A stretch of DNA of 64,000 nt from Luteolibacter pohnpeiensis (GTDB taxonomy: Bacteria > Verrucomicrobiota > Verrucomicrobiia > Verrucomicrobiales > Akkermansiaceae), in NCBI RefSeq assembly GCF_016595435.1, contig NZ_JAENIJ010000002.1, forward strand, positions 191,726 to 255,725, read 5' to 3'. The position numbers and the translations under genes were made by a program. Shown here piece after piece: positions 44,550 through 53,623 of this stretch (its first letter is position 1; each line of letters begins with the position of its first letter). The notes under the pieces are model-generated. The model ran no database searches, was not told the origin of the DNA, and saw only the letters and a program-made list of their open reading frames with translations.

Positions 44550-45113
44550 TTAGCGGCGAGGTCCACGTTGTGGGCGGCCTTCTCCGTTTCCTTCTTCACC
44601 ACCTGGAGGACCTTTGCGGTCTGGTCCGGACAGTGACTTTGCTTCGGTATCGTCAACGATGCCATCGCTATCGGCATCGAGAGTCTTCAGATGCTCCGTC
44701 GCGGCAGCGATTTCTTCTTTGGAAAGAGTGCCGTCGTCATCGGCATCCAGCACGGTGAGCAATTCAGATTTTGGCGGAGTTGGACGGTCTGCTGGTGCAT
44801 CTTCCGGGGCATCGGTAGGTGCAGCTTCGTCATCCTTCTGATGTTCGCGACCTCCACGCTCACCGCGTGATGGCTTTGGGTGAAGTTCTTCTTCACTGAT
44901 GGCACCGTCGCCATCCTTGTCGAGTTTCAGCAGGGCGTTTGCTGCGTCCTCGATTTCAGCGGCGGACAACTCATGATCGTGGTCCGCATCCAAAACAACG
45001 GCGAGTGGATCTGGATGGCGAGGTCCCTTAGGAGGCCCGTTTGGTCCACCTTGAGCGAATGCGCTCACGGAAAGGCCTGCGATGATTACTGGGATGATTT
45101 GATGTGGTTTCAT
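44550..45113 (-). CDS. Secreted EF-hand protein (four EF-hand loops)
   Basis: 187 residues from ATG 45113, with a signal peptide (IPVIIAGLSVSAFAQ). Four calcium loops are seen: DADHDHELSAAEI, DKDGDGAISEEEL, DADDDGTLSKEEI and DADSDGIVDDTEA, with an acidic Pro-rich linker between the pairs. It is likely a periplasmic or exported calcium-binding protein. It is divergent from the two-component system at 45.27 kb and could be its target. Confidence 0.88.
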   Translation of the reverse strand: MKPHQIIPVIIAGLSVSAFAQGGPNGPPKGPRHPDPLAVVLDADHDHELSAAEIEDAANALLKLDKDGDGAISEEELHPKPSRGERGGREHQKDDEAAPTDAPEDAPADRPTPPKSELLTVLDADDDGTLSKEEIAAATEHLKTLDADSDGIVDDTEAKSLSGPDRKGPPGGEEGNGEGRPQRGPRR

Positions 45114-45270
45114 AGTTGTGTTGATGTTTTTGATTGATTGAAGGCGGCTTGCCTTTCGTTGGAGCCATAGAAGCACCCGATTGTTTGGATATGATTTCGA
45201 AGAAGGGCCTTTTTTGTTAAGATTTCGTAAAATTCATCGCAGCAGCTGATGAAAAATGGAGGATGCTTGC

Positions 45271-45993
45271 ATGAATGGACCCGACAGTCCCCAAGGCCGC
45301 CCCCTTTTGGTAGTGGATGATGATCGCAAACTCTGCGCGCTCATTCGCGACTATCTGGAACCTTTGGGCTGGAAGGTCACCATGTGCCACCATGGTGCTG
45401 AAGGCTTGGAAGAAGCGAAGATCGGCGACTACGAAGCGGTGATTCTAGACGTCATGATGCCGGGCATGGACGGATTCGAGCTGCTGCGCGAACTGCGCAA
45501 ATCCTCGAATGTTCCAGTGCTCATGCTCACCGCCATGGGCGATGAAGCCGACCGGATCGTCGGGCTGGAACTCGGGGCCGATGACTACCTTCCGAAAACA
45601 TTTTCCAGCCGCGAGCTGCTTGCGCGTCTGCGTGCCGTCACTCGAAGAGCCGTTCTAACAACTCCCAAAGAAGACAGCTTTGACGACATCGTTGCAGGAC
45701 CACTGCGAGTGAATGAAGCGACCCATGTCGTCACGCTGCGCGATACTCCGCTTGATCTAACAACCCTGGAATTCTCGATCTTGCTCAGCTTGATGAAAGC
45801 CAAGGGCCGGGTGAAATCCCGCGAAGATCTGTTAGAAGATGTTTCCGAAAGACGCTTTGATATCTTTGACCGATCGATCGACGTGCACATTTCCCAGCTC
45901 CGCAAAAAGCTCGGAGACGATGCCAAGAAGCCGCGCTTCATTCTAACCGTCCGCGGCGTCGGCTATCGGTTTGACGAAGGAGGTCTGGCATGA
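45271..45993 (+). CDS. OmpR/PhoB-type response regulator (CpxR-like)
   Basis: 240 residues from ATG 45271; a ribosome-binding site GGAGG lies 8 bases upstream and decides against the earlier ATG 45256. Receiver domain: VVDDD, phosphoryl-acceptor Asp in VILDVMMPG, MLTAMGD and the Lys in LPKTFSSRELL. A C-terminal winged helix follows, with DRSIDVHISQLRKKLGDD and RGVGYRF. Overlaps the kinase gene by 4 bp. Binding sites were not identified. Confidence 0.93.
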   Translation: MNGPDSPQGRPLLVVDDDRKLCALIRDYLEPLGWKVTMCHHGAEGLEEAKIGDYEAVILDVMMPGMDGFELLRELRKSSNVPVLMLTAMGDEADRIVGLELGADDYLPKTFSSRELLARLRAVTRRAVLTTPKEDSFDDIVAGPLRVNEATHVVTLRDTPLDLTTLEFSILLSLMKAKGRVKSREDLLEDVSERRFDIFDRSIDVHISQLRKKLGDDAKKPRFILTVRGVGYRFDEGGLA

Positions 45994-47459
45994 ACCGAAA
46001 ACCAAAATTCCCGATGCTGGCCAAAGTTGCCGCATTTCTGGTGCTGCATTTGGTCGTCCTGACGGCGGTGTTTTTCATCTTCATCACATGGCAGCTTCGG
46101 CTGGGCCTCGATTCCATCCTCAGCGCATCCGCGAACGAGCGGTTGAGGCTGCTGGGAAATGAACTCTCTGCGGATCTCAGCGCTTCATCGGAAAACGAAT
46201 GGGAGCAAATCATTCAGGATCACGTCTCAAGTTACGGACTCGTCGGCTACCTGCGCAGGGAACCAGAATTTCGCCCGGGTTTGCGGGACTCTGAAATTCC
46301 TGGCGAAATCATCGCCCGGCTCAAACAAGAGCTGCCGCCGCATCCACGAGGACGGAGAGAATCGCCTCTTGTCCCCCGTCAGGATCGCCCGGGACCGGAA
46401 TTGGCCCAGGAACGCAGACCGATCGCAGAAACGAAGGTCCATTTTCTCATCAAGGATCGTGAACAAGGTGCCTACTGGGCGTGCATTTCCATCCCGATCG
46501 ACATCCCCACCCCGGAAGGCCCGCAATCGACTGCGTTTCTCTTCCTCAAATCCGACTCCGCTACTGCCAACGGATTGTTTTTCGATTACCGCCCCTGGCT
46601 TTTTGGAGGACTTGCGGTGCTCGCGTTGAGCATCGCCCTCTGGACGCCCTTTGTTTTGGGAATCACCCGCTACGCGAGCAGGATTTCCAAAGCAACCGCG
46701 AGCATCGCCGATGGCAACTTCGACACCCGCATCGGCGCCAAGCGAAATGACGAACTCGGACTGGCTGGCGATTCGATCGAGGAAATGTCTGCCCGGCTCG
46801 GTCATTTCATCAACGGCCAGCGCCGCTTTCTCGGTGACGTCGCCCACGAACTTTGCACACCGCTTGCCCGGGTCCGGACCGGAATGGGCATCCTGGAAAA
46901 CGGCCTTGATGAGCATCACCGCGAGAGGCTCGCCTCCATCGAAGAAGACGCCGAGGAACTTTCGACACTGGTTTCCGAATTGCTCGCCTTTACCAAAGCG
47001 ACTTCGTCCACGGTCCACCTCCAGGAAGTCGAACTTGAGCCGATCATTTCCCAACTCACGACACGGGAACTTTCCGGCCACGAGCTATCGATCGAGCTGC
47101 ACAACGCGCCACCTGTCCGGGCGGATCAACGGTTGCTGGTACGGGCCATCCTGAACATTTTGCGAAATTGCCACCGCCACGGCGGCGAAACCTGCGAGGT
47201 CCACATCCGTGCACGCAGCGTGGGAGATTTCGTTACCCTCACCATCGAAGACAATGGGCCTGGCGTTCCAGCCGAGGAACACAGCCGCCTGTTTGAGCCG
47301 TTTTACCGACCGGATCGATCGCGAAATCGAGAAACCGGCGGCACCGGCCTAGGCATGGCCATCGTCGAAAGCTCCATCCGCGCCTGCGGTGGCAAAGTTT
47401 CTGCCGCAAAAAGTTCCCTGGGCGGGCTGATGGTCAAGATCGAGCTGCCAAAGGCCTAG
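45990..47459 (+). CDS. Sensor histidine kinase (CpxA-like)
   Basis: 489 residues. TM1 near 11-33, a periplasmic sensor of ~175 residues, TM2 near 205-230, a HAMP (ASIADGNFDTRIG, DSIEEMSARLG), a DHp domain with the phosphorylated His in VAHELCTPLARVRTG, and an ATPase domain with IEDNGPGVP and GGTGLGMAIVESS. The N box is ILNILRNCHRHGG. It pairs with the response regulator directly upstream. Confidence 0.93.
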   Translation: MNRKPKFPMLAKVAAFLVLHLVVLTAVFFIFITWQLRLGLDSILSASANERLRLLGNELSADLSASSENEWEQIIQDHVSSYGLVGYLRREPEFRPGLRDSEIPGEIIARLKQELPPHPRGRRESPLVPRQDRPGPELAQERRPIAETKVHFLIKDREQGAYWACISIPIDIPTPEGPQSTAFLFLKSDSATANGLFFDYRPWLFGGLAVLALSIALWTPFVLGITRYASRISKATASIADGNFDTRIGAKRNDELGLAGDSIEEMSARLGHFINGQRRFLGDVAHELCTPLARVRTGMGILENGLDEHHRERLASIEEDAEELSTLVSELLAFTKATSSTVHLQEVELEPIISQLTTRELSGHELSIELHNAPPVRADQRLLVRAILNILRNCHRHGGETCEVHIRARSVGDFVTLTIEDNGPGVPAEEHSRLFEPFYRPDRSRNRETGGTGLGMAIVESSIRACGGKVSAAKSSLGGLMVKIELPKA

Positions 47460-47479
47460 GTTCCTTCACAGTCACCCAG

Positions 47480-47513
47480 CCGCATGAACCGAGACACATC
47501 CCGGTTCATGCGG
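47480..47513. terminator. Strong hairpin between convergent genes
   Basis: Perfect 12-bp arms (CCGCATGAACCG / CGGTTCATGCGG) with a 10-base loop, between the kinase stop and the GlsB-like stop. There is no long T run on either side, so it may act as a factor-assisted stop or mRNA end hairpin. Confidence 0.65.
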
Positions 47514-47524
47514 CGGTGAAAGCG

Positions 47525-47782
47525 TCATTTCTTTTTGCGAATCAGCCTTAAAAGAAACAGCAGGATCAAGGCTCCGACAGTCGCCGTTACCAACGGGCCA
47601 AGCCATTGCCCGCCGATGGAAATTCCGAGGACTCCGAACAGCCAGCCACCAAACAGCGCCCCTAGAACGCCGACGATGACATTTCCCAACAGGCTGAAAC
47701 TTCCACCTCTTGAAATCAAACCGGCCAACCAGCCAGCGATTCCCCCGATCAGTAAAAACACGATAAGCTGCTCAAGATTCAT
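47525..47782 (-). CDS. GlsB/YeaQ/YmgE-family membrane protein
   Basis: 85 residues with three membrane helices and Gly-rich pattern (IGGIAGWLAGLISRGG, GNVIVGVLGALFGGWLFG). The transglycosylase-associated family is stress-related; biochemical role unknown. It lies alone; a 167-bp upstream gap probably holds its promoter. Confidence 0.9.
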   Translation of the reverse strand: MNLEQLIVFLLIGGIAGWLAGLISRGGSFSLLGNVIVGVLGALFGGWLFGVLGISIGGQWLGPLVTATVGALILLFLLRLIRKKK

Positions 47783-47949
47783 TTGCGTAGTTATTTGAGT
47801 TCAAGATCCATCATCAACTTGATGAATTGGCATCATGTTTGAATTATTGTTTTCTTGTGTCAAATCATTGCTAACGAAATGATGCAAATGAACAGTAAAA
47901 TCAGGGTGTAACTCGGTTATTCACCATTTGCTCACCACTTATTCACAGG

Positions 47950-48585
47950 TCACTTCTGAACAAATCCCGATCCGAGCAAGAAAGTCCGTTCTCCACTTCG
48001 GCGGAAAACCGCCAGATGCCGGTCGACGGATTTTCCCGGCGCATCCGAGAGTGGCCTTGATTTGAAATGCCGCAGATTCGCCACCAACACAGCTCCCCTG
48101 GTTTTCAATGCAGCGATCATCAGGTCGTGTTCCACATCGAAATACGAAGTCAAAACCAGCACGCCATCGGGCTTCAGTGCCGCCAACGCATTGCCCAGCA
48201 GCCGATCCCACACCGCAGGTTCACTCCAGTAATTTTGATGACGGATGAAAACCAGATCCACAGGCGGGAGTTGTTTCATCCGGTGGGTTGCCGATGCATC
48301 GCCGCAGATGAACTCGATTTCTCCATCCGCTAAGTGCCAACGAGATGCAGCTTCCTCAATGGCATCGGGGCGCAAGTCAATGCCGAGGTAAAAGCCAATT
48401 TCAGCAGGAGTGACCGCTGCGGCCAAGGCGCCGGATTCGTCCGCTCTGCCACAGGCGAGGTTCAACACCGCCAGCCTCCCCGATGCTTGGAAATCCGCCG
48501 TCCGGAGTGCGTCGGTGAGTAAAATGCGCAGCCGCGCAACGTCCTCATCCGTACCCGGAAATCGAAGGGCAGTGCGCTGAATCAT
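47950..48585 (-). CDS. Class I SAM-dependent methyltransferase
   Basis: 211 residues. The SAM-binding motif I is NLACGRADE (GxxxxG-like), followed by YLGIDLRPDAIEEA and FICGDASAT, then PVDLVFIRHQNYW. The substrate is unknown. The fold is clear, the specificity not. Confidence 0.78.
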   Translation of the reverse strand: MIQRTALRFPGTDEDVARLRILLTDALRTADFQASGRLAVLNLACGRADESGALAAAVTPAEIGFYLGIDLRPDAIEEAASRWHLADGEIEFICGDASATHRMKQLPPVDLVFIRHQNYWSEPAVWDRLLGNALAALKPDGVLVLTSYFDVEHDLMIAALKTRGAVLVANLRHFKSRPLSDAPGKSVDRHLAVFRRSGERTFLLGSGFVQK

Positions 48586-48660
48586 GGGCGGACCATTGTT
48601 TCCTGTTGCGGAATCTTCAACCTTGAATCTTCCGCGCTGAATTCAGAAATTGGTCGCCCC

Positions 48661-49818
48661 ATGCCGCCATATACCGCTTCCGTCCGTCCGGCTCCGGCCG
48701 AAATCCAGAAACTTGTGGCGGAAATCGGCAATCAGTTTGCAATTCAGGGAACCTTCCTCTTCGGCGAAGAGATCGACAGCGGCCACATCAACTCCACCTA
48801 CCGCGCCACCTACCTGCAGCCGGATGGCTCGCATTACCGCTACATTTTTCAGGCCATCAACCGCTACGTGTTCAAAGACCCTTACGCGGTCATGCGGAAC
48901 GTCGAGCGCGTCACACGGCACATCAATGCCAAGGTCATGCGCAAAAAACACGATCTCGCAGGGCAAACGCTGAATCTCTACCCCGCACGCACCGGCGGAT
49001 CGTGGGTAGAAGATGAAAGCGGCACCGTTTGGCGTTGCTACAACAACATCGAGGGCTGCGTCACTTTCGACGTGGTGGAAAACACCGCCCAGGCTTTCCA
49101 GGCGGCACATGCCTTCGGAGCATTTCAGGATTTGGTCAGCGATCTCGATCCGACGCTCATCCAGGAAACCATCCCGGATTTCCATCACACCCGAAAGCGA
49201 TTCGAAACACTCCTTGCTACCGCAAAACAAGATCCGCTCGGCCGTTTGGCTGGTGCCCGCCGTGAATTTGATTTCGTCCACGACCGGGAATCCATCACCG
49301 GCAAGTTGATCGACCTCACTGCCCAGGGAGCCATTCCCATCCGCATCGCCCACAACGATACCAAGATCAACAACGTGATGATCGATACCGAAACGCACGA
49401 AGCGGTTTGCGTGATCGATCTCGACACGGTGATGCCCGGATTGGCACTTCACGACTTCGGCGATCTCGTTCGCACCGCCACCAGTCCCGCCGCAGAGGAT
49501 GGGACCGATCTTTCCAAAGTCGAAATGCGCATGCCTGTTTTCGAAGCCTTGGTCGACGGCTACCTCGGAACCGCCGGTTCATTTCTCAACGAAACGGAGA
49601 TCGAACACCTCGCCTTTTCCGGAAAACTCATCGCGCTGGAACTCGGCATGCGATTTCTCACCGATCACTTGGAAGGTGATACCTATTTCAAAATCCAACG
49701 CCCCGGGCAAAACCTTGATCGCTGCCGCACCCAGCTGATGCTTGCCGCCAAAATCGAAGAGCAGGAATCCAGAATGATGGATTACGTCTGGAAAAAGGCG
49801 AAACGTTCTGGCGTTTGA
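48661..49818 (+). CDS. NahK-like N-acetylhexosamine 1-kinase (APH fold)
   Basis: 385 residues of the aminoglycoside phosphotransferase fold. The sugar kinase pattern is close to bifidobacterial NahK: SGHINSTYRATYL, MRNVERVTRHINAK, IPIRIAHNDTKINNVMID (catalytic Asp in HND), IDLDTVMPGLALHDFGD and ECGMRF-type LGMRFLTDHLEGDTYF. NahK phosphorylates GlcNAc or GalNAc at C1 for re-use of mucin or chitin sugars. This is the likely role here, although exact sugar is an inference. Confidence 0.8.
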   Translation: MPPYTASVRPAPAEIQKLVAEIGNQFAIQGTFLFGEEIDSGHINSTYRATYLQPDGSHYRYIFQAINRYVFKDPYAVMRNVERVTRHINAKVMRKKHDLAGQTLNLYPARTGGSWVEDESGTVWRCYNNIEGCVTFDVVENTAQAFQAAHAFGAFQDLVSDLDPTLIQETIPDFHHTRKRFETLLATAKQDPLGRLAGARREFDFVHDRESITGKLIDLTAQGAIPIRIAHNDTKINNVMIDTETHEAVCVIDLDTVMPGLALHDFGDLVRTATSPAAEDGTDLSKVEMRMPVFEALVDGYLGTAGSFLNETEIEHLAFSGKLIALELGMRFLTDHLEGDTYFKIQRPGQNLDRCRTQLMLAAKIEEQESRMMDYVWKKAKRSGV

Positions 49819-49830
49819 GCCAAAGTTCGC

Positions 49831-50193
49831 TCAGCGCGCGATGCCGCGGCGGCAGATCAACAAGGCTGCCAATGCTAGCCCACTGATCAGGCTGATCGCT
49901 GGCTCCGGCACTGATTTGGAATTTTTGCTGGAAGAAACAGGAGCAGCGATCTCCTCGGTTGCAACAGGATGCTGGTCCTTTGTCGCTCCCGCATCGCCCT
50001 TAGCGGTTTTAGTTGGGCTGGCCATCGCGCTGAACCGGTTGCTTGGAACGCAGCAGGAAGGCATCGGCTCCGCAACTTGCGGGGCTGAATCCACAGCAGG
50101 CTGATCCGCTGCCGCCCTTACCATTTGCATGCTTCCGGTCACCATACAAAGCGCGATGACTGGAGTTGAAAACAAGCGGGGGAGCAGTTTCAT
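49831..50193 (-). CDS. Small PEP-CTERM exported protein
   Basis: 120 residues from ATG 50193. Signal peptide (PVIALCMVTGSMQMVRAA) at one end and at the other VPEP, a helix (AISLISGLALAALLI) and RR, the PEP-CTERM sorting tag cut by an exosortase. The middle is low complexity with a CC pair. No exosortase gene is in the window. The gene lies after the GH130-like gene by 67 bp and may be in its operon. Confidence 0.82.
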   Translation of the reverse strand: MKLLPRLFSTPVIALCMVTGSMQMVRAAADQPAVDSAPQVAEPMPSCCVPSNRFSAMASPTKTAKGDAGATKDQHPVATEEIAAPVSSSKNSKSVPEPAISLISGLALAALLICRRGIAR

Positions 50194-50260
50194 GAGCGGA
50201 GTCTCAGGGATTTCAAAAGCCGGATCAATCATGAATCCGGCAGGCAAGGCTGTTAAGCAA

Positions 50261-51406
50261 TCAATGGGCCGATTTAGGGGCAATCGCCACCCCGACAAAT
50301 GAATCGGCACATCCGTAGTAAAGGAACCAGCGTTCATCTTTGAGTACCAGTCCTTCAGCAAAAGTCGTGCCGGCGCTGTATTGGCCACTTTTTTCCCAAT
50401 CCAGCTCTGGCTGAAAGAAGGGCTTGTCCATTCGCTTGATCAGACGGGTTGGCAACTCGGCATCGAACAAGGCCTGGCCGCAGGTGTAGACGCCTGGAGC
50501 CAGCTCTTTATCCCGATCGTCATTGGTCGAGTTCTTGCCATTGTAAATCAGCAGAATACCCGCATCGGTTTTCACCAATTGCGGCCCGACTTCGGTGAGA
50601 GCGCTATCGAAATGACCCTGGCGGGTGCGCATGACCGCGAGCAAACCCCCTTCGGGCGCCTCGACGGGTGACCAACTTTTCAGGTCCTCGGAGATGGCGA
50701 TGTTGACTTCGCTTTCGCCGAAATACATCCAGTATTTACCGCCGATCTGCGTTGCTACCAACTTGCCGTCCTTGATTTCGTGGACGATCGAGGCGGATTT
50801 GGTGTTCAGGTTTTCGTATTTGGTTCCACGGAAAGCAGAGCCCAGCTTTTCCCAGTGCTCAAGGTCCTTGGAGACGGCGATTCCGAGGCGGACGGTCTTC
50901 CCGTTGTATTGAGTGTAAGTCATTACATAGGAACCATCGGGCGCGGTGGCGATGCGCGGATCCTCGCAACCACCTTCCCATTCGAAAGGCTTTTGGGAAT
51001 CCTCGGCCGGATGAAAAACCGGCGCACTGCGGCGTTCGAACACCAGGCCGTCCTCGCTGGTCGCCAGGCCAATGCGCGACGTGTGGCCCCCAATGCGCAT
51101 TTCCCCACTATTGTCTTCCGCCCGATAGAGCACGCAGATTTTTCCGTCCTTCAATACCGCAGCCGGATTGAAGGTGTGCAAAAACTCCCAGCTCACGTCA
51201 CCTCCCCGCAAGGGATCATTGAACTTCGACTCCTCATTCGGGCGGATCACCGGCTGGGCATTCTCCTGCCGGGTAAACGGCCCAATTGCCCAATCGGGCA
51301 ACTCAGTTGCCGACGCCGTGGCGGCAAGCAACAGGAAGGAAAAGGCAGTCAACGGTCTGAAGAACATCGCTTTCAAATACGCCAAGGACGGTTGCAGAAA
51401 TTTCAT
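50261..51406 (-). CDS. Exported GH130-like glycosidase/phosphorylase
   Basis: 381 residues from ATG 51406. A signal peptide (PLTAFSFLLLAATASATE) is followed by a five-blade propeller with FNPAAVLKDGKICVLYRAED, EWEGGCEDPRIA (acidic residues) and YVMTYTQYNG, the pattern of GH130 mannoside phosphorylases and mannosidases. The ATG overlaps the stop of the upstream methyltransferase gene (ATGA). The signal peptide argues for hydrolysis in the periplasm rather than phosphorolysis. Confidence 0.82.
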   Translation of the reverse strand: MKFLQPSLAYLKAMFFRPLTAFSFLLLAATASATELPDWAIGPFTRQENAQPVIRPNEESKFNDPLRGGDVSWEFLHTFNPAAVLKDGKICVLYRAEDNSGEMRIGGHTSRIGLATSEDGLVFERRSAPVFHPAEDSQKPFEWEGGCEDPRIATAPDGSYVMTYTQYNGKTVRLGIAVSKDLEHWEKLGSAFRGTKYENLNTKSASIVHEIKDGKLVATQIGGKYWMYFGESEVNIAISEDLKSWSPVEAPEGGLLAVMRTRQGHFDSALTEVGPQLVKTDAGILLIYNGKNSTNDDRDKELAPGVYTCGQALFDAELPTRLIKRMDKPFFQPELDWEKSGQYSAGTTFAEGLVLKDERWFLYYGCADSFVGVAIAPKSAH

Positions 51407-52623
51407 CGTTTTTCCAGCGTCATCACGCATTCAAGGTGGCGGGTGTGGGGGAAAAGATCGAACGGCTGGACATCGCTAAGCTGGTAGCCCCCTTCGCTGA
51501 GTTGCTTGAGGTCACGCACTTGCGTAGCTGGATTACAGGAAATGTAAACCACACGTGATGGACCGAACCGGATGAGTTGTTCGAGGAATTCCGGAGTCGA
51601 TCCCTTCCGCGGTGGGTCAATGAGCACCGTAGTCTCTTGAGCCGGGAAGTCGATTTTCTCAAAAATCGCTTCCGCTGAGGCAGTTAGAAATTCAGCATTG
51701 GCGATCCCGTTGGCTTTTGCATTTTTTCGCGCCCACTCACACGAGGTTTCCGAAACTTCAACACCAGCGACTTTTTCGAAATTTTTTGCCAGCGTCAGCG
51801 CAAACAATCCGGATCCACAGTAGGCATCCACCAAATATTTGGCTCCCGCTTCTGATGCTTTGGTGGCTGCGTAGCCGGTGAAGGCAGGTAGAATGAACGG
51901 GTTATTTTGGAAAAAATCGCCTGCCAGAAATTGGAAAGTGAGATCCCCGACCCGCTCGACCGCCGTTGCTTTCGGATTTGTTTCGATCCGTCCATCGGTC
52001 GCGCGCAGCAAAATCGTCGCCCCGCGCTTGTAGCGAGCGCTGTTGGCCCGGGTTTTCTCCCGGATTTCGGGTAGAGCGGCGTTGATCGACTCCATCGCAA
52101 TCGGGCATTGCGGGACGTCGATCAGCTGCGATCGCCGACCAAAAGCGAGAAATCCGATCGGCCCGATTTCACCGCCGCCGCGCGGTTTTTCGAAATGCGG
52201 AGTGATCTTCGACCGATAGTTCCACGTTTGTTCGGACGAGAGGCAGTCATTTACCGGAAATTCGATTCCAGCCATGTGCTTCATCAGCTCACCAACTTGA
52301 CGGGTTTTCCACGCGAGCTGCTTTTCGTAGGACAAATGCTGATACTGACAGCCGCCGCAGGTCCCAAAAAGCTCGCAGCCGGGTTCGATCCGGTCCGGCG
52401 ATGGCACCAGCACTTCGATCAGATCGGCGTGGGAACAATTCTTGTCGTTGCGGAACACCCGCGCCTTCACGGTCTCGCCCGGCAAGGCAAACGGCACGAA
52501 CACGACCCAACCGTTGATCCTCCCCACCCCGGCACCCAGATTCGTCAATGACTGAACCTCCAGTTCAATTTCCTGGTGATATTCAAAGGGGGTAGGAACA
52601 AATTTTTTCGGCGGGCGCTGCAT
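51403..52623 (-). CDS. TrmA/RlmD-type RNA 5-methyluridine methyltransferase
   Basis: 406 residues from ATG 52623. A TRAM-like OB domain (LTNLGAGVGRINGWVVFVPF) is followed by the Fe-S cysteines (CELFGTCGGCQYQ and VPQCPI), the SAM site (LVDAYCGSGLFALTLA), DPPRKG and catalytic Cys in YISCNPAT. It methylates a uridine of tRNA or 23S rRNA; I cannot tell which. Confidence 0.9.
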   Translation of the reverse strand: MQRPPKKFVPTPFEYHQEIELEVQSLTNLGAGVGRINGWVVFVPFALPGETVKARVFRNDKNCSHADLIEVLVPSPDRIEPGCELFGTCGGCQYQHLSYEKQLAWKTRQVGELMKHMAGIEFPVNDCLSSEQTWNYRSKITPHFEKPRGGGEIGPIGFLAFGRRSQLIDVPQCPIAMESINAALPEIREKTRANSARYKRGATILLRATDGRIETNPKATAVERVGDLTFQFLAGDFFQNNPFILPAFTGYAATKASEAGAKYLVDAYCGSGLFALTLAKNFEKVAGVEVSETSCEWARKNAKANGIANAEFLTASAEAIFEKIDFPAQETTVLIDPPRKGSTPEFLEQLIRFGPSRVVYISCNPATQVRDLKQLSEGGYQLSDVQPFDLFPHTRHLECVMTLEKR

Positions 52624-52671
52624 CGGATCGCGGCGAGGTTGGCTCGCCAACCCCTGCCCGGCAATCGAATT

Positions 52672-53538
52672 TCAAGATCCGATGGCATGCAGAACCTTCA
52701 CAACCTGCCAAGCCGCAGCGACATGGTGGACCCTGAATATTTGCCCACCCCGCTGCATGGCCGCTGCGATGCACGCCACCGTGCCCGCATCGCGATCTTT
52801 CGGCTCCGGCAAATCGAGCACCTCACCGATCACGGTCTTCCGTGAAACGGGCACAAGGACGGGCCGTCCGAATTGCTGCAGCCGTTCCAACTCGCGGAAA
52901 ACCAAAAGATTGTCATCTCGTTGCTTTGCGAAATCGATCCCGGGATCGAGCATGATCGCAGTTTCCGGCAAGCCCGCGGCTTTCGCCATTTCCAGTTTTT
53001 CCGCGAAAAAGCGCTCCATCTGCGGCAGCAAATCCGTCCATTGCTGATGAAAATGCGGCACCTTCGGCTCACCGACGCTGTGCATCACCAGCAACGCCAC
53101 GCCGGATTTCGCGCAGGCCCGGGCATTCCGATCGTCCGGCAAACCACCCATGTCATTGATCAGCTCAACCGATTCCAAGCGAACCACCTGCTCCACCACC
53201 TCCGGTCGCCAGGTGTTGATCGAAAGAATCGGCGGCCAAACCTGCTGGTCATCGACCGGCTCCGCCTCCGCAAAAACCTCAGGCCAGCGCCGGATAAATC
53301 CCGTAAGCCGGGAAAGCTCTTCATCGACCGAAATCGCCGCCCGATTTGTCCGCGCGCTTTCCGCCCCGACATCGATCACGTCCGCCCCTTGCTCAGCCTG
53401 GGATTTGGCGAGTGAAATCGCTTCGTCGAAATCCAAAGTCCCGTCGCCCGAAAACGAATCGTCGTTCACGTTCACGATCCCCATGACCAAGGGCCTTCTG
53501 GGAAAGTTGATCACCCGCTTTGGCAGCCGCAATTCCAT
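52672..53538 (-). CDS. folP: Dihydropteroate synthase
   Basis: 288 residues of the DHPS TIM barrel: GIVNVNDDSFSGDG, QGADVIDVGAESARTN, ILSINTWRPEVV, LINDMGG, and ILDP-type IMLDPGIDFAK. It joins p-aminobenzoate to the pterin. Some signature residues (usual DPGxGFxK) are modified to DPGIDFAK, but the family is clear. Confidence 0.88.
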   Translation of the reverse strand: MELRLPKRVINFPRRPLVMGIVNVNDDSFSGDGTLDFDEAISLAKSQAEQGADVIDVGAESARTNRAAISVDEELSRLTGFIRRWPEVFAEAEPVDDQQVWPPILSINTWRPEVVEQVVRLESVELINDMGGLPDDRNARACAKSGVALLVMHSVGEPKVPHFHQQWTDLLPQMERFFAEKLEMAKAAGLPETAIMLDPGIDFAKQRDDNLLVFRELERLQQFGRPVLVPVSRKTVIGEVLDLPEPKDRDAGTVACIAAAMQRGGQIFRVHHVAAAWQVVKVLHAIGS

Positions 53539-53623
53539 GCCCCTCTAAACCGCGAATCCGGAAATCTGGGAATCCTAAACTCATCCCGCTTGCCCAGAAC
53601 CGCCGACTGCCTAACCTGCCCCC

